DNA from: Pararhizobium arenae
Lineage (GTDB): Bacteria > Pseudomonadota > Alphaproteobacteria > Rhizobiales > Rhizobiaceae
Reading direction: 5' to 3'
Assembly (NCBI RefSeq): GCF_001931685.1
Contig: NZ_MOOY01000001.1
Location: 248,001 to 312,000, forward strand
DNA: 64,000 nt
Under the pieces are notes generated by a model that worked only from the letters and a program-made list of their open reading frames with translations, had not been told where the DNA came from and searched no databases. The position numbers and the translations under genes were made by a program. Below, one piece after another: positions 1 through 9,138 of this stretch (the stretch's first letter is position 1; each line of letters opens with the position of its first letter).

Positions 1-678
1 GTCCATGAAGATGACCCGGTTCGCCACCTGACGCGCAAAGCCCATTTCGTGGGTGACGCAGAGCATTGTCATGCCTTCTTCGGCGAGCGATACCATCGTA
101 TCCAGCACTTCCTTGACCATTTCCGGGTCGAGTGCCGAGGTCGGCTCGTCAAACAGCATGATCTTTGGCTTCATGCACAGCGAGCGGGCGATCGCCACGC
201 GCTGCTGCTGGCCACCGGAAAGCTGGCCCGGATACTTGTTTGCCTGTTCCGGTATCTTGACGCGCTTGAGGTAGTGCATCGCTACCTCTTCGGCTTCCTT
301 CTTCGGCATCTTGCGCACCCATATCGGGGCGAGCGTGCAGTTTTCGAGGATCGTCAGGTGCGGGAAGAGGTTGAAGTGCTGGAACACCATGCCGACTTCC
401 CGGCGCACTTCGTCGATCTTCTTCAGGTCGTTGGTCAGCTCGATGCCGTCAACGATGATCTGGCCCTTCTGGTGCTCCTCCAGCCGGTTGATGCAGCGGA
501 TCATCGTCGATTTGCCGGAACCGGAAGGACCGGCGATGACGATGCGCTCGCCTTTCATCACCTTGAGATTGATATCCCGCAGAACGTGGAAATCACCGTA
601 CCATTTGTTCATGCCGATGATTTCGACTGCGACGTCGGTGGCCGAGACCTGCAGTTTCTGGATGGCTTCGTTCGCCAT
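1..678 (-). CDS. aapP: General L-amino-acid ABC transporter ATP-binding protein AapP (3' end beyond window)
   Basis: ATPase that powers uptake of many L-amino acids through the AapQM channel at the inner membrane. The reverse strand reads [10 protein letters not shown] from an ATG at 676-678, 13 bp after the aapM stop. Visible motifs are Walker [11 protein letters not shown]-loop [14 protein letters not shown] signature LSGGQQQR, Walker [15 protein letters not shown] and the switch His in VTHEMGFA. The frame is open to base 1, giving 226 codons; the family is usually near 255, so about 30 residues lie outside. It is the last gene of aapJQMP. The product closely matches rhizobial AapP as I know it. 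Confidence 0.96.
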   Translation of the reverse strand, partial: MANEAIQKLQVSATDVAVEIIGMNKWYGDFHVLRDINLKVMKGERIVIAGPSGSGKSTMIRCINRLEEHQKGQIIVDGIELTNDLKKIDEVRREVGMVFQHFNLFPHLTILENCTLAPIWVRKMPKKEAEEVAMHYLKRVKIPEQANKYPGQLSGGQQQRVAIARSLCMKPKIMLFDEPTSALDPEMVKEVLDTMVSLAEEGMTMLCVTHEMGFARQVANRVIFMD

Positions 679-691
679 GTCATTCCCCCTG

Positions 692-1843
692 TTATTGTTT
701 GTGGCCACGGTCAAGCACACGTTCCATGAAACCGGAATAGCGCGACATGCCGAAGCAGAAAAGCCAGAATATGAAGCCGGCAAAGACAAGTCCAGTCAAC
801 GGCGTGACGGGAGACGCCCAGTTCGCATCCGAGAAGTTGAGGCGAACGATGCCGAGAAGGTCGAACATCGAGATGATCGAGACAAGAGACGTATCCTTGA
901 ACATGCCGATGAAGGTGTTGACGATTCCGGGAATGACCAGCTTCAGCGCCTGCGGCAGAACGATGAGGCGCATCTTCTGCCAGTAGCTGAGGCCGAGGGA
1001 GTCCGCGCCTTCAGACTGCCCTTTCGGGATCGCCTGCAGACCGCCGCGCACCACTTCCGCCATATACGCGGAAGCAAAGAGCGAGACGCCGATCAGGGCA
1101 CGCAGGAACTTGTCGACAGTCATGCCCGGCGGCATGAACAGCGGCAGCATCACGCTTGCCATGAACAGAACCGTGATCAACGGAATACCGCGCACGATTT
1201 CAATGAAGGCGGTGCAGAGAATCCGGATGACCGGCATCTTGGATCGCCTGCCGAGCGCCAGCAGGATGCCAAGCGGCAGCGAGACGACGATGCCGACGAA
1301 GGACAGGATGAGCGTGACCATCAGGCCGCCCCAGAGCGCCGTTTCCACATGCTCCAGACCGAACACGCCGCCAACCAAAAGGAAGAAGGAGACGACAGGC
1401 AGCACCAGGAAGAGCAGGATGGCGTTGATACCCTTGTAGGGCACCTTAGGGATCAGCATCGGGGCGAGCAGGAGCACGAAGAGGACCGCGACCAGCATGG
1501 GCCGCCATCTCTCATCGACCGGATAGCGGCCGAACGCGAACTGATCGAGCTTGGCGCCAACGAAGGCCCAGCAGGCACCGCTCCAGCCTTCCGGCTGGGA
1601 GCCACCCTGCGCGACGGTGGCGCAGACGCCACGTCCGCCGCCCGTCCAGGCGGCATCAATGAACAGCCAGTTGATCATCGGCGGCAGGAACCAGCCGAGA
1701 GCAAGAAGACCTATCAGGGTCAGGACCGTGTCCTTGGGTGTAGCGAAGAGATTTTGCTTCAGCCAGAAGAACGCTCCGGATTCGCTGATCGGAGGCGATG
1801 TGGGACCGAGCATTTCGCTGCGGATGTAACTTTGTGATGTCAT
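692..1843 (-). CDS. aapM: General L-amino-acid ABC transporter permease AapM
   Basis: Inner-membrane permease of 383 residues, one half of the amino-acid channel with AapQ. It has a long N-terminal part with hydrophobic segments and a periplasmic loop, then the usual permease core. The cytoplasmic EAA loop that docks the ATPase is visible as [20 protein letters not shown], in the last third. The start ATG is only 3 bp after the aapQ stop, and GGAG lies upstream inside the end of aapQ, so translational coupling is likely. The length fits the Aap-type permeases, which are longer than ordinary HisM-type permeases of about 220-240 residues. Confidence 0.95.
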   Translation of the reverse strand: MTSQSYIRSEMLGPTSPPISESGAFFWLKQNLFATPKDTVLTLIGLLALGWFLPPMINWLFIDAAWTGGGRGVCATVAQGGSQPEGWSGACWAFVGAKLDQFAFGRYPVDERWRPMLVAVLFVLLLAPMLIPKVPYKGINAILLFLVLPVVSFFLLVGGVFGLEHVETALWGGLMVTLILSFVGIVVSLPLGILLALGRRSKMPVIRILCTAFIEIVRGIPLITVLFMASVMLPLFMPPGMTVDKFLRALIGVSLFASAYMAEVVRGGLQAIPKGQSEGADSLGLSYWQKMRLIVLPQALKLVIPGIVNTFIGMFKDTSLVSIISMFDLLGIVRLNFSDANWASPVTPLTGLVFAGFIFWLFCFGMSRYSGFMERVLDRGHKQ

Positions 1844-1846
1844 CTC

Positions 1847-3040
1847 TTAGCGCTCCACCAGTGCCATTCTGGCGTTGAACCAGTTCATGAAGACGGATGT
1901 GATCAGGCTGAGAGACAGGTAGACGATCAGCCAGATACTGACGACCTCGACGGATTGGCCCGTCTGGTTGAGGATCGTTCCGCCGACGGCGACGAGATCG
2001 GCGTAGCCGATCGCGATGGCAAGCGAAGAGTTCTTGGTGAGATTGAGATACTGACTGGTCAGCGGCGGGATGATGATCCGCATGGCCTGCGGAACGATCA
2101 CGAGACGGGTGGTGAGGCCAGGGCGAATGCCCAGCGCACCGGCAGCTTCCGTCTGCCCCTTGCTGACGCCGCGGATGCCGGCGCGCACGATCTCCGCAAT
2201 AAAGGATGCGGTGTAGAACGAAAGTGCCAGGAACAGCGACAGGAATTCAGGGCCGACAACGCTGCCGCCCGTCAGGTTGAACTTGCCCGCAACCGGTATG
2301 TCGAAGGAAATCGGCATGCCTGTTGCGAGATAAGCCAAAAGCGGCAAGCCGAAGATCAGGGCCAGGTTTACCCAGAGCACGGGCAAACGTTCTCCGGTCG
2401 CCATCTGACGCCGGTTTGCGTAGCGGCTGACGAGGAACGCCGCCACGATACCGATGACAAGAGCGTAGAAGATGAACTGGGAGCCAGCGTCAAAAACCGG
2501 CTTCGGGAAGGCGAGGCCGCGATTGTTCACGTACATATCGAACGGCAGCGCAAGCGATTCGCGCGGCTGCGGGAGAACGGCCAGAACGCCGCTGTACCAG
2601 AAGAAGATGACGAGCAAGGGCGGGATGTTGCGGAACACTTCCACGTACACCAGCGACAGTTTTGCGATCAGCCAGTTGTTGGAAAGCCGGCCGATGCCGA
2701 CGATGAAGCCGATGATCGTCGCGGTAATGATCCCCGTGACGGCGACGAGAAGCGTGTTGAGAAAACCGACATAGAGTGCGCGGCCGTAGGTGGAATCGCT
2801 CGTATACGGCACCAGCGATTGCCCCAGGTCGAAACCGGCGCGACCGTTGAGAAAGCCGTAGCCGGAGGCGATATTGGCGCGCTTCAGATTTTCGATGGTG
2901 TTGGCGCTCACCCAATAGATGAACAGGACCAGCAGTACCATCGTCAGGATTTGGTAGGCGATACCCCTGACATTCGGGTCGTTTAATAGGGAGCCTGTCG
3001 ACCGGCTTTTGCCGGACGGATTCATGGCGTCAACTGTCAT
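1847..3040 (-). CDS. aapQ: General L-amino-acid ABC transporter permease AapQ
   Basis: Inner-membrane permease of 397 residues, partner of AapM. The N-terminal third holds one membrane segment after a polar start; the C-terminal half holds the permease core with the EAA motif EIVRAGIRGVSKGQTEAAGA. The start ATG at 3038-3040 has GAGG six bases upstream. A 97-bp gap to aapJ contains a strong hairpin (see 3096-3119), which probably lowers permease expression relative to the binding protein. In Rhizobium leguminosarum the Aap system is a broad-range amino-acid importer that also allows efflux and matters in symbiosis (established for the family, not shown here). Confidence 0.95.
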   Translation of the reverse strand: MTVDAMNPSGKSRSTGSLLNDPNVRGIAYQILTMVLLVLFIYWVSANTIENLKRANIASGYGFLNGRAGFDLGQSLVPYTSDSTYGRALYVGFLNTLLVAVTGIITATIIGFIVGIGRLSNNWLIAKLSLVYVEVFRNIPPLLVIFFWYSGVLAVLPQPRESLALPFDMYVNNRGLAFPKPVFDAGSQFIFYALVIGIVAAFLVSRYANRRQMATGERLPVLWVNLALIFGLPLLAYLATGMPISFDIPVAGKFNLTGGSVVGPEFLSLFLALSFYTASFIAEIVRAGIRGVSKGQTEAAGALGIRPGLTTRLVIVPQAMRIIIPPLTSQYLNLTKNSSLAIAIGYADLVAVGGTILNQTGQSVEVVSIWLIVYLSLSLITSVFMNWFNARMALVER

Positions 3041-3095
3041 TCAGAGCCTCATATCCCCGAGCCGCCCTTATGGACGATCATTCTTATTGGGAGAA

Positions 3096-3119
3096 GAAAA
3101 GCGGCCGAAGCCGCTTTTC
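3096..3119 (-). terminator. Hairpin between aapJ and aapQ (partial terminator or RNA-stabilising stem)
   Basis: On the coding (minus) strand a perfect 10-bp stem GAAAAGCGGC / GCCGCTTTTC closes a TTCG tetraloop and is followed by a T/C-rich stretch. It lies in the gap after aapJ and before aapQ. Such stems behind binding-protein genes commonly protect the upstream mRNA or terminate part of the transcripts, giving excess periplasmic binding protein. Confidence 0.75.
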
Positions 3120-3137
3120 GATATCGTTTCGGCCGGA

Positions 3138-4163
3138 TCAGCGAACCGGAGGGGCGTACTGGATGCCGCCCTTGCTCCACAGAGCATTGAGGCCGCGCTC
3201 GATCTTCAGCGGGCTGCCGGCACCGATGTTGCGGTCGAAGACTTCGCCGTAGTTGCCGACGGCGGTGATGACCTTGACGGCCCAGTCGTTTTCGAGGCCG
3301 AGATCGGTACCGATCTTGGTGTCGGCTTCAACGCCGAGGAAGCGCTGGACGTCCGGGTTCGGAGACTTCTTCATCTCTTCGACGTTGGCCTGGGTGATAC
3401 CGAAGTCTTCAGCGTTGACCAGGGCGTAGTGAACCCAGCTGACGATATCGAACCACTGATCGTCGCCCTGGCGAACGGCCGGGCCGAGCGGCTCCTTGGA
3501 GATGATTTCCGGCAGGATGATGTGATCGTCCGGAGCCGAAAGCGTCAGACGCAGCGAATACAGGCCCGACTGGTCGGTGGTGTAGACGTCGCAACGACCG
3601 GCGTCGTAGGCGGCGTTGACTTCTTCGAGCTTTTCGAAGACGACCGGGTTGTACTGCATGTTGTTGGCTTTGAAGTAGTCGGCGAGGTTCAGCTCGGTGG
3701 TGGTGCCGGTCTGTACGCAGACGGCAGCGCCGGAGAGCTCGAGAGCCGACTTCACGTTCAGGCCCTTGCGAACCATGAAGCCCTGACCGTCGTAGTAGTT
3801 GACGGCGCGGAAGTTGAAGCCGAGAGCGGTGTCGCGGTTGATGGTCCAGGTCGTGTTGCGGGCGAGGACATCGACTTCGCCGGACTGCAGGGCCGGGAAG
3901 CGATCCTTCGCCGAGGTCGGCGTGTACTTGACCTTGGTTGCGTCACCGAAGATGGCGGCAGCGATAGCCTTGCAATAATCGACGTCGAAGCCGCTCCAGT
4001 TACCCGAAGCGTCCGGAGAGGCGAAGCCTGCGAGACCCGTGTTGACGCCGCACTGAACGAAACCCTTGGCCTTTACGTCATCAAGCGTCGCGCCCGAGGC
4101 AGCCTGAGTGCCAATCCCCATCACGGCAGCGCCGATCAGCGCCGTCAGGATTCTTTTTCCCAT
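3138..4163 (-). CDS. aapJ: Periplasmic general L-amino-acid-binding protein AapJ
   Basis: Solute-binding protein of 341 residues that delivers amino acids to AapQMP. It starts MGKRILTALIGAAVMGIG with a typical signal peptide, probably cleaved after ASG near residue 24. The mature part has the type-2 periplasmic binding fold, including GFDVDYCKAIAAAIFGD near the N-terminus, the ligand-contact region EVDVLARNTTWTINRD, and TDQSGLYSLRL. It is longer than ordinary polar amino-acid binding proteins (about 260), as AapJ proteins are. First gene of the operon; its promoter should lie in 4164-4504. Rhizobial AbcR small RNAs are known to target some such transport mRNAs; nothing here proves that. Confidence 0.95.
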   Translation of the reverse strand: MGKRILTALIGAAVMGIGTQAASGATLDDVKAKGFVQCGVNTGLAGFASPDASGNWSGFDVDYCKAIAAAIFGDATKVKYTPTSAKDRFPALQSGEVDVLARNTTWTINRDTALGFNFRAVNYYDGQGFMVRKGLNVKSALELSGAAVCVQTGTTTELNLADYFKANNMQYNPVVFEKLEEVNAAYDAGRCDVYTTDQSGLYSLRLTLSAPDDHIILPEIISKEPLGPAVRQGDDQWFDIVSWVHYALVNAEDFGITQANVEEMKKSPNPDVQRFLGVEADTKIGTDLGLENDWAVKVITAVGNYGEVFDRNIGAGSPLKIERGLNALWSKGGIQYAPPVR

Positions 4164-4504
4164 TTTTTATAACCTTTTTAAGTTGTCGTTCTCCGTCCTG
4201 CGCCGTCCGACCCGTAGAAGACGGCTGCAGCCCCCGCCACCCTCCTGGCGCGAGTACCAGCTATCTCATGCTTAAATGTCCGCAGGGTCAAGACATCCTG
4301 CCGATTTTTTGGGCCGGAAGCGAACAAGACTGCGATACGCCCGGCGAATGGGCAGTTTTCTGCGGATCAGGGCAGGGAATGATCAAAAAAACGACAATTC
4401 TGCAGCGGGCGCGCTATTGTCGTGGTAACAACTCAGGACTTGACCGATGCGCGCGCGGGGCTGAAAAGTCGCCTCGATAAACCCTCCTCGCAGACGGATT
4501 TCCC
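4164..4504. other. Divergent intergenic region aapJ / metC
   Basis: A 341-bp non-coding stretch with promoters for both directions. Toward aapJ a TTGACC box (minus strand, 4286-4291) is followed after 17 bp by TGAGAT (4263-4268). Toward metC I see no convincing -35/-10 pair and no SAM-II-like aptamer. Short open frames in this region lack ribosome sites and family resemblance. Confidence 0.6.
4263..4291 (-). promoter_or_regulatory. Possible sigma-70 promoter of aapJQMP
   Basis: Minus-strand TTGACC (4286-4291), 17-bp spacer, TGAGAT (4263-4268). The -35 box is good and the -10 box matches only three of six consensus positions. It would give a leader of about 90-100 nt. I saw no clear sigma-54 -24/-12 element, although aap genes are nitrogen-controlled in relatives. 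Confidence 0.35.
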
Positions 4505-5695
4505 ATGAGCGACAAGAAAAGCTTCCTTGATGAAGCCGGTATGAATACGCGGCTTTCCCATATCGGCAACGATCCCACAGAATTTCACGGCTTCGTCAAT
4601 CCGCCGGTCGTTCATGCCTCCACGGTGCTGTTTCCCAACGCCCGCACGATGGAAACCAGAGCGCAGAAATACACCTACGGTACCCGCGGTACGCCGACGA
4701 CTGACGCATTGTGTGAAGCCATCGATGCGCTTGAAGGCTCAGCCGGCACCATTCTCGTCCCGTCCGGTCTCGCAGCCGTCACGGTTCCGTTCCTGGCGTT
4801 TCTGTCCGCGGGCGACCACGCCTTGATTGTCGATTCGGTCTATTTCCCGACCCGTCATTTCTGCGACACGATGCTAAAGCGCCTCGGCGTGACGGTCGAT
4901 TACTACGACCCGATGATCGGCGCCGGCATCGAGGCGCTTATCAAGCCGAACACGAAGCTCGTCCACACCGAGGCCCCCGGTTCGAATACATTTGAAATGC
5001 AGGATATCGGCGCGATCGCTGCCGCCGCTCATCGCCATGGCTGTGTCGTGACGATGGATAACACCTGGGCGACGCCGCTCTATTTCAAGCCGCTCGACCA
5101 TGGTGTCGATATCTCGATCCATGCGGCGACCAAGTATCCGTCCGGCCATTCCGACATTCTGCTCGGCACGGTTTCGGCCAATGAGACGCACTGGGATCAA
5201 CTGAAGGAAGCCAACATCACGCTTGGCATCTGCGGTTCGCCCGATGACAGTTACCAGATCCTGCGGGGCCTGCGCACGATGGGCGTTCGGCTCGAGCGGC
5301 ATCAAGAGAGCGCGCTCAATCTCGCCCGCTGGCTGGAAGAGCGCGAAGACGTTGCCCGGGTGCTGCATCCGGCCTTGCCGAGTTTCCCCGGCCACGATCT
5401 CTGGAGGCGCGACTTCAAGGGCGCGAGCGGCATCTTCTCCTTCGTGCTGAAGGTCGACAGCGCCGAGCAGTTCAAACCCAAGGCACACGCTTTCCTGGAC
5501 GCGCTTCGTCTCTTCGGCCTCGGATACTCCTGGGGCGGTTTCGAAAGCCTTGCGGTCCATGTCGGCCTGTCGGATCGCCGTATTTGCAAGGCGCCGACCG
5601 AGGGCCCGGTCCTGCGCCTGCAGATCGGTCTGGAAGACGTCGCCGATATTCGCCGGGATATAGAGGCTGGACTTGCAGCCGCGGCCGCGGTCTGA
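4505..5695 (+). CDS. metC: Cystathionine beta-lyase
   Basis: PLP enzyme of 396 residues that splits cystathionine to homocysteine, pyruvate and ammonia in methionine synthesis. It belongs to the Cys/Met metabolism PLP family: YTYGTRGTPTTDALCEAI near residue 57 and the cofactor lysine in HAATKYPSGHSD at Lys210, the same number as the E. coli MetC lysine. PSGLAAVTVPFLA is the phosphate-binding loop region. The start ATG follows a weak ribosome site. It ends at 5695 and abuts the stop of the convergent monooxygenase gene with no gap. A related gamma-lyase activity cannot be excluded from sequence alone, but the Rhizobiaceae orthologue is metC. Confidence 0.92.
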   Translation: MSDKKSFLDEAGMNTRLSHIGNDPTEFHGFVNPPVVHASTVLFPNARTMETRAQKYTYGTRGTPTTDALCEAIDALEGSAGTILVPSGLAAVTVPFLAFLSAGDHALIVDSVYFPTRHFCDTMLKRLGVTVDYYDPMIGAGIEALIKPNTKLVHTEAPGSNTFEMQDIGAIAAAAHRHGCVVTMDNTWATPLYFKPLDHGVDISIHAATKYPSGHSDILLGTVSANETHWDQLKEANITLGICGSPDDSYQILRGLRTMGVRLERHQESALNLARWLEEREDVARVLHPALPSFPGHDLWRRDFKGASGIFSFVLKVDSAEQFKPKAHAFLDALRLFGLGYSWGGFESLAVHVGLSDRRICKAPTEGPVLRLQIGLEDVADIRRDIEAGLAAAAAV

Positions 5696-6835
5696 TCAAT
5701 CCAAAGCGCGATAGCCGTAGAGCCAGTCGAAATCCTTAGCGAGGCTCTCCGGCTTTCGCAGGGACAAAACGAGATTGCGGCCGATCCGGAAGGGGCCGGC
5801 CGCATGATAGGCAAAGCGATTAAAGGCGCCGCGTGTACGAACGCGCGCGATACGTTTCTTTCGATGCTCGCTGAAGGCCTTTAGCGCCTGTTGATTGATG
5901 CCGCGACCCGCCAGAAAATGGGCAAGTTCGAAGGCGTCTTCGATCGCCATGGCTGCCCCTTGCGCGGCAAACGGCATCATCGCATGGGCCGCATCGCCGA
6001 TCAGGATCGTGTGCTCGCCATCATGCCATGCGCCTTCCGTCACCTCATGCAGCGGCCACCGCGTGATGTTGTCGCCTTTGGCGAGCAGATCGGTCAGGGC
6101 AGGGTTCCAGCCGGAGAAAGAGTTGAGCAAGTCACCGCGATCCCGGGCCTCTCCGCTCCAGTTTTCCCCAAGGGCCGAACCTTTCGATATCGCGACGATG
6201 TTGAATCGACCTCGGCTCAAGGGGTAGGCGACAAGATGCGCGCCGTGCCCGAGAAAAGCCGTCACCCGATGCGTATTCAGAACAGGCGGAATGTCCGCCT
6301 CTCGTAACGTGATGCGCCACGCAACATTGCCGGTAAAACGTGATATTCCGGTACGTTGGAGGCGCGATCTCGTGCGTGACCAGACGCCGTCGGCCCCGAC
6401 AAGGAGGCTGTTACCTGCAGGCGGTTGACTGGTATCAAAACGGTCTCCCAGACGCAGCGTACAGAGGGGCTCGTTTTTTACAGCATTGAGAAGCATACGC
6501 TGCAGATCGCCGCGATGCAGAACGGCGTAAGGCGCTCCCCATCTCTCCAACGCGAAATCGCCAGCCGGTACTGTGGCGAGCGTGCGTAGAGATGTGCCAT
6601 CGGCGAGCGAGACGGCGGGCGGAAGGTGCCACACCCGCTGAAGCGCGGGTCCAAGACCGAGCGTTTCGAGAATGCGTGTTGCATTCGGGGAGAGTTGCAG
6701 CCCGGCACCCACCTCGCTCAGGCTTTTCGCCTGGTCGACAATCGTTGAGGCGAAACCTTTGCGGGCAAGCGAAAGCGCTGCCGTCAGGCCGGCGATGCCG
6801 GCCCCCGCGATCATGATGGGACCGGTTTCAGCCAT
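5696..6835 (-). CDS. FAD-dependent monooxygenase (salicylate-hydroxylase-like)
   Basis: Flavoprotein of 379 residues of the aromatic-ring hydroxylase family. It shows the FAD-binding motif GAGIAGLTAALSLARKG at 11-27 and the second FAD motif GDAAHAMMPFAAQGAAMAIED in the last third, with LVGADGVWSRTRSRL as the middle DG motif. The true substrate is unknown: relatives are annotated as salicylate hydroxylase or 3-hydroxybenzoate 6-hydroxylase, but no aromatic-catabolism genes are near. It is convergent with metC and lies downstream of the small zinc-finger gene on the same strand, 39 bp away, so the two may be cotranscribed. Confidence 0.85.
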   Translation of the reverse strand: MAETGPIMIAGAGIAGLTAALSLARKGFASTIVDQAKSLSEVGAGLQLSPNATRILETLGLGPALQRVWHLPPAVSLADGTSLRTLATVPAGDFALERWGAPYAVLHRGDLQRMLLNAVKNEPLCTLRLGDRFDTSQPPAGNSLLVGADGVWSRTRSRLQRTGISRFTGNVAWRITLREADIPPVLNTHRVTAFLGHGAHLVAYPLSRGRFNIVAISKGSALGENWSGEARDRGDLLNSFSGWNPALTDLLAKGDNITRWPLHEVTEGAWHDGEHTILIGDAAHAMMPFAAQGAAMAIEDAFELAHFLAGRGINQQALKAFSEHRKKRIARVRTRGAFNRFAYHAAGPFRIGRNLVLSLRKPESLAKDFDWLYGYRALD

Positions 6836-6874
6836 GGTGTGCGACTGTGAGGAAAGGCGGGATCGCAGAAGCGA

Positions 6875-7135
6875 TCAGGCCGCCTTGTGATCGTGGAAGA
6901 CGCAGCCGTCCGGAACGGTCTGGCTGGCCTTGAGCGACGGGTTGTAGCGATAGAGGGTCGAGCAGTAGGAGCAGACCTTTTCGTTGTCGTCGCCCATGTC
7001 GATGTAGATGTGAGGATGATCGTAGGGAACCGAGGCGCCCGTGCACATGAATTCCTTCACGCCGATTTCGATCACCTGATGACCGCCGTCGTTCTGGAAG
7101 TGGGGAATACCGTGCCCGGCCATGTGATGCTCCAA
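6875..7135 (-). CDS. NDUFS6-type zinc-finger domain protein
   Basis: Small protein of 86 residues with a Zn-binding set C31-x8-H40-x14-C55-x2-C58 (CTGASVPYDHPH ... VCSYCSTLYRY). This is the CHCC zinc-finger domain shared with the mitochondrial complex I subunit NDUFS6; bacterial forms are known mainly from Alphaproteobacteria and can associate with respiratory complex I. The first four residues (MEHH) may be untranslated, since a second ATG (MAGHGIP) follows. It lies alone, far from any nuo gene in this window, divergent from the hydrolase gene. Function in this organism is inferred from the domain only. Confidence 0.82.
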   Translation of the reverse strand: MEHHMAGHGIPHFQNDGGHQVIEIGVKEFMCTGASVPYDHPHIYIDMGDDNEKVCSYCSTLYRYNPSLKASQTVPDGCVFHDHKAA

Positions 7136-7294
7136 GTCTCAATGTGATTGTTGTGGCGCACCATAGAAAGCTTTGACGTAAATGTGTAGCGGCAAAGATG
7201 TCGCTGCCCGGCGTTTTTTGAGGGGTAGGGGTTTAATCGCGCCAACGGAACGAATAGGTTCCCGCCAAAATTCAGACCTGCCGGACGCGATGCC

Positions 7295-8080
7295 ATGGAT
7301 CTCAATCCCCCTCCATTCTCGACATTCAAGCATGATGGACTATCGATTGCCTATTTCGACGAGGGCGATCCGTCCGGTGCACCGGTCCTGCTTATTCACG
7401 GCTTTGCCTCCAGCGCGAATGTGAATTGGGTGTTCCCGGGTTGGCTCAAGACCTTGGGAGACGCCGGATACCGCGTCATCGCACTTGATAACCGTGGCCA
7501 TGGGGCAAGCAGCAAGCCGCATGATCCATCTGTCTATCATCCACAGTCGATGGCGTCCGATGCGATCGCCCTGCTCGACCATCTGGGCATCGCGTCCGCG
7601 AACGTCATGGGCTATTCGATGGGCGCGCGCATCACGGCGTTCCTGACGCTGGCCAATCCGCACCGCGTTCGCTCGATCGTCTTTGGCGGCCTTGGAATCG
7701 GCATGGTGACGGGCGTCGGCGACTGGGATCCGATTGCCGACGCGCTGCTTGCGCCGTCGCTCGATGATGTCAGCCATCCGCGAGGTCGCATGTTTCGCGC
7801 CTTTGCAGACCAGACGAAAAGCGATCGGCAGGCGCTTGCCGCCTGCATTTCCACCTCCCGCGACCTGTTGACCGTTGACGACATGGAGCGCATCGATGTG
7901 CCCACGTTGATCGGGGTCGGAACAAAGGACGATATCGCCGGTTCCGCCCAGGAGCTCGCGGCCATCATGCCCCATGCGAAAGCGCTCGATATCCCAGGTC
8001 GCGACCACATGCTTGCGGTGGGAGACAGGGTTTTCAAGAAAGCTGTATTGGAATTCTTGACCACATTCGGCCAAGCCTGA
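7295..8080 (+). CDS. Alpha/beta fold hydrolase
   Basis: Protein of 261 residues with the alpha/beta hydrolase layout: oxyanion-loop motif LLIHGFASSA near 33, the nucleophile elbow GYSMGARI with Ser108, an acid candidate in GVGTKDDIAG, and His238 in GRDHMLAVGD. DNRGHGASSKP is the conserved loop after strand 4. The likely role is ester or C-C bond hydrolysis on an unidentified substrate. No signal peptide is seen, so it is cytoplasmic. The gene stands alone, divergent from the zinc-finger gene; a GC-rich hairpin (8089-8116) lies just after its stop and separates it from cysE. Confidence 0.85.
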   Translation: MDLNPPPFSTFKHDGLSIAYFDEGDPSGAPVLLIHGFASSANVNWVFPGWLKTLGDAGYRVIALDNRGHGASSKPHDPSVYHPQSMASDAIALLDHLGIASANVMGYSMGARITAFLTLANPHRVRSIVFGGLGIGMVTGVGDWDPIADALLAPSLDDVSHPRGRMFRAFADQTKSDRQALAACISTSRDLLTVDDMERIDVPTLIGVGTKDDIAGSAQELAAIMPHAKALDIPGRDHMLAVGDRVFKKAVLEFLTTFGQA

Positions 8081-8088
8081 AGAAGCAG

Positions 8089-8116
8089 ATTGCCGCCCAT
8101 TTCTATTGGCGGCGAT
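8089..8116 (+). terminator. Weak terminator hairpin after the hydrolase gene
   Basis: ATTGCCGCC pairs with GGCGGCGAT (one T-G wobble) around a 10-nt loop, followed by TTGCCTT. The T tract is poor, so termination may be partial. Confidence 0.4.
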
Positions 8117-8161
8117 TTGCCTTATATCTGAAAAGACGACGGATCACGAAGGAGTGCGACT

Positions 8162-8989
8162 ATGGTCGCCAGGACAGACATTCGCCCGACCGAAACCCTG
8201 AAGATCATGGACCCCATCTGGGACAGTCTTCAGGAAGAGGCGCGCATTGCCGCAAGCCAGGACCCGCTTCTGGCCGCGTTCCTCTATTCGACGGTGATCA
8301 ACCAGCGCTCGCTGGAGGATGCTGTGATTTATAGGATCTGTGAACGTCTCGATCACCCGGACCTGCAGGCGAACCTCCTGCGCCAGACCTTTGCCGAAAT
8401 GCTCGATGAATGGCCGGAATGGGGCTCGATCCTGCGTGTCGACATCCAGGCCGTCTATGACCGCGATCCCGCCTGCACGCGCTTCATCGAGGCCGTACTC
8501 TATTTCAAAGGGTTTCACGCCCTGCAGACCCATCGCCTCGCACACTGGCTGCTCGAACGCGGCCGCCGCGATTTCGCGCTCTATCTGCAGAGCCGGTCTT
8601 CGTCGGTCTTCCAGACGGATATCAATCCGGCTGCCCGTATAGGCAAGGGGATATTCCTCGATCACGCAACCGGCCTTGTCGTCGGCGAAACGGCCGTGAT
8701 AGGAGACAACGTGTCGATCCTGCATGGCGTGACGCTTGGCGGCACCGGCAAAGAGGGCAGCGATCGCCATCCGAAAATCGGCAATGGCGTTCTGATCGGC
8801 GCCGGCGCAAAAATTCTGGGCAACATCCATATCGGTCATTGCTCGCGCGTCGCGGCCGGTTCCGTGGTGCTGAAGGCGGTGCCGCCGAAGACGACGGTTG
8901 CCGGCGTGCCGGCGCGCGTGGTCGGCGAAGCCGGTTGCTCCGAGCCCTCCCGTTCCATGGACCAGATCCTCGCCTCCTACGAGATCTGA
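8162..8989 (+). CDS. cysE: Serine O-acetyltransferase
   Basis: Makes O-acetylserine from serine and acetyl-CoA, the entry step to cysteine. The protein has 275 residues: an N-terminal helical SATase domain (EEARIAASQDPLLAAFLYST), then a left-handed beta-helix of hexapeptide repeats carrying LDHATGLVVGETAVIGDN and LHGVTLGGTGKEGSDRHPKI, where the catalytic and CoA-contact residues lie. GAGAKILGNIHIG and AGVPARVVG close the helix. AAGGAGTG precedes the start ATG. The C-terminal tail ends in Ile, as needed to plug the CysK active site in the cysteine synthase complex. Single gene between two unrelated neighbours. Confidence 0.95.
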   Translation: MVARTDIRPTETLKIMDPIWDSLQEEARIAASQDPLLAAFLYSTVINQRSLEDAVIYRICERLDHPDLQANLLRQTFAEMLDEWPEWGSILRVDIQAVYDRDPACTRFIEAVLYFKGFHALQTHRLAHWLLERGRRDFALYLQSRSSSVFQTDINPAARIGKGIFLDHATGLVVGETAVIGDNVSILHGVTLGGTGKEGSDRHPKIGNGVLIGAGAKILGNIHIGHCSRVAAGSVVLKAVPPKTTVAGVPARVVGEAGCSEPSRSMDQILASYEI

Positions 8990-9138
8990 TCAACGTTCTG
9001 TACCCCTGTTCCCGTACCCTCGCGTTTTCCGGTTGCCTGTTCGGTGTGAATTGGCAGTCTCCGGCCCCTTTACGGGTTTACACCTCTTGAACCTCTGTGC
9101 GAGAAGCGACGCACTTTTAAAGCTCATGGAGAAACGTC

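Noticed and set aside
311-1837. A 508-codon plus-strand frame opposite aapP and aapM
   Set aside because: Highly charged shadow of transporter genes whose own frames carry all motifs.
4164-4504. SAM-II riboswitch upstream of metC
   Set aside because: No SAM-II-like pseudoknot pattern or conserved core could be recognised in the leader.
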